From the NCBI GenBank assembly GCA_943354655.1, contig CALRCT010000038.1:1-5006 (forward strand): DNA of 5,006 bases. The letters run 5' to 3'. Of this stretch, positions 3,656 through 5,006 are shown piece after piece. Positions within the stretch are counted from its first letter, which is position 1. Each line of letters begins with the position of its first letter. The stretch is from an uncultured Candidatus Saccharimonas sp. (GTDB taxonomy: Bacteria > Patescibacteriota > Saccharimonadia > Saccharimonadales > SZUA-47). A model generated the notes under the pieces. It was not told the DNA's origin and did not search any database. It saw only the letters and a list, made by a program, of their open reading frames with translations. Both the position numbers and the translations under genes were made by a program.

Positions 3656-5006
3656 ATGTCCGAAACCTTCTCGCCATCACCAGATATGCATTCGCTAGAT
3701 CAAAGCGTCCCGTCTACTAGTTTAGACACTATAAACACACCCCAACAACTAGCAGAACATGTAGCCGCTCATCCAGAAGATTTTCACGAAGGACTTATGC
3801 CTCATATTCAAGGATATCTAGAGCGTGAAGGGATTGATTTAAACACACCCGTTGAATCACCCGACAGCCCCGAACAGCCGCAAGAAATACAAATTCAGCA
3901 AACCGAAGAACCACCAGCACAAGCAGAATATATAGAGCCTGTTACTGAACCTGTGGTTGTTATTGACGACAAAGAATCTCAGGACAAAGCACTCCAACAA
4001 GCAAACTTAATGCTCGCTAAAAAAGATATAGCGCTAAATTATATCGAAAAAAATCAAAAAGTCGAACAATTACCAGGTGATAAAATTCCAACTATTACTC
4101 CTGAAGTACTACGAACTATCGAAAAACTTAGCGCAATGACACCGCAAGAAGCTAAAGCATATATAGACGGGCTAAAAACCGCAAAATATGCCAGCTATGA
4201 CTTAAAAGACTACAAAGAATACGTGGCTTATCAACGCGCTGTTCGAAGCCAGCAAAAAGAATATATCACCCAACGAATGAATTCGTTACCAGCTAATGCC
4301 ACAGAACAACAGCGCCGAGAAGCTTACCTAGAAGCAGTCAGTTATAGTCCAAATATTGGTGCGCGAATATTACGTCAAATAAAAGCCGACGACGTTTCGT
4401 GGAGTTCTCAAAAATTATTAAGCAGCAGCGAAGTTGCTGAACTGTCTAAAACTAAAGAATCTTTTGACGCCAAAATGTCCCAATTATTAGTTAATAATCC
4501 TACAGTTATAGTAGGCCAACTTGGTCTGTTCGAAGGACTAATGTCAAAATCGTCACTTCAAGAAGCGTTGTATAGGACGGTCCAAGTTAAGCCAGAATTT
4601 ATTACATCATCCGATATTCGTTTGCCGCTTGTTTTAGGACGTATGTTTGATACGCCAGAGCAGATAAAATCATTTTTAGTAGCATCAACTCAGTCAGTTA
4701 ATGGTTTGTCTGCTCAAATAGTTTCGGACGAAGTTTTGCGTGGCTATTTTGACGACTCCGAAGTTAAACAAATGGTAGAATCAATGGTTAAAAGTGGCAA
4801 CACTAGTTTGGGTTATAGTCTTATATCATTAATAAATCAAGGCTTAATATCAGACGAACAGGTTATGTCTTTTTTGCAAACACCAGACATTAACAAACCC
4901 TACCTTAATCTTTTAAATAGAAACTTACTAATTGCACAAAAAGAGGTTAACGGAAGAGATATTCCAGAAAATTTAAGATTGTTTGCCGTCGAACAGGTTA
5001 ATATGA
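3656..5006 (+). CDS. Large unrecognised protein, N-terminal 450 residues (runs off window)
   Basis: I do not recognise this protein. The frame is open from ATG 3656-3658 to the window end (450 codons, no stop). An in-frame TAA at 3641-3643 fixes 3656 as the first possible ATG; Met11 is an alternative. There is no signal peptide or clear membrane segment in this part. Residues 1-60 are mixed and mildly acidic. About 64-110 is a Pro/Glu/Gln-rich acidic linker (SPDSPEQPQE, TEEPPAQ, EPVTEPVVVIDDK). From about 110 on, the sequence looks largely helical, rich in Gln, Lys, Leu and Ser, with ITPEVLRTIEKLSAMTPQEA (147-166) and repeated helix-length segments to the end. There is no Cys and one Trp (249). 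AGAGG at 3633-3637 lies 18 bases before the ATG, too far for a normal ribosome site. It is divergent from rpmE with a shared promoter block. A scaffold-like or multi-helix-repeat role is possible but not shown. Confidence 0.85.
   Translation, partial: MSETFSPSPDMHSLDQSVPSTSLDTINTPQQLAEHVAAHPEDFHEGLMPHIQGYLEREGIDLNTPVESPDSPEQPQEIQIQQTEEPPAQAEYIEPVTEPVVVIDDKESQDKALQQANLMLAKKDIALNYIEKNQKVEQLPGDKIPTITPEVLRTIEKLSAMTPQEAKAYIDGLKTAKYASYDLKDYKEYVAYQRAVRSQQKEYITQRMNSLPANATEQQRREAYLEAVSYSPNIGARILRQIKADDVSWSSQKLLSSSEVAELSKTKESFDAKMSQLLVNNPTVIVGQLGLFEGLMSKSSLQEALYRTVQVKPEFITSSDIRLPLVLGRMFDTPEQIKSFLVASTQSVNGLSAQIVSDEVLRGYFDDSEVKQMVESMVKSGNTSLGYSLISLINQGLISDEQVMSFLQTPDINKPYLNLLNRNLLIAQKEVNGRDIPENLRLFAVEQVNM

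Overview
The window comes from a bacterium with a fairly AT-rich, compact genome. The gene content and order (rpmE, prfA and prmC close together on one strand), very short intergenic spaces, a four-helix-bundle protein of the 23S rRNA intervening-sequence family, leaderless-looking starts and a large unrecognised protein suggest a Candidate Phyla Radiation (Patescibacteria) member, perhaps Saccharibacteria. That placement is an impression without database support. UGA is a normal stop here (prmC ends in TGA), so the SR1/Gracilibacteria code with UGA as glycine does not apply.

Layout, left to right. Bases 1-582 (+) hold the C-terminal part of an HtrA/Do serine protease with the catalytic Ser motif and one PDZ domain. 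It converges on prmC (695-1510, -), and a long hairpin with a T tract spanning the gap and prmC's 3' end probably terminates htrA. Between prmC and prfA, 1511-1767 holds an extended -10 promoter placing prmC's GTG at or within a base of the transcription start. On the other strand it holds a possible small transcription unit: a TTGACA box, a broken or unconventionally started ORF for a single-span membrane peptide, and a good terminator inside prfA's 3' end. prfA (1768-2817, -) encodes RF1, whose GGQ glutamine is the substrate of PrmC.

Between prfA and rpmE sits a 424-bp module (2820-3243). It is a 117-residue four-helix-bundle gene bracketed by 34-bp inverted repeats (30/34 matching), each made of five degenerate AGTTTAT-like heptamers. 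The right repeat contains the rpmE stop codon and the left one ends two bases before the prfA start. Removing the module on paper leaves rpmE and prfA joined by an overlapping TAATG. This is the most interesting object in the window and looks like a small, precisely placed mobile or RNA-processing element.

rpmE (3241-3591, -) encodes a cysteine-free ribosomal protein L31 with a Lys/Ala-rich tail. Its promoter and that of the rightward gene starting at 3656 occupy the same 35-bp near-palindrome, so the two should compete. The rightward gene runs off the window after 450 codons. It encodes a cysteine-free protein with an acidic, Pro/Gln-rich N-terminal segment and a helical body, and I do not recognise its family.

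Functionally, the left-pointing genes belong to translation (L31, RF1, RF1 methylase), and htrA belongs to envelope protein quality control. None of the visible starts (prmC, prfA, four-helix gene, rpmE, 3656 gene) has a well-placed Shine-Dalgarno sequence.
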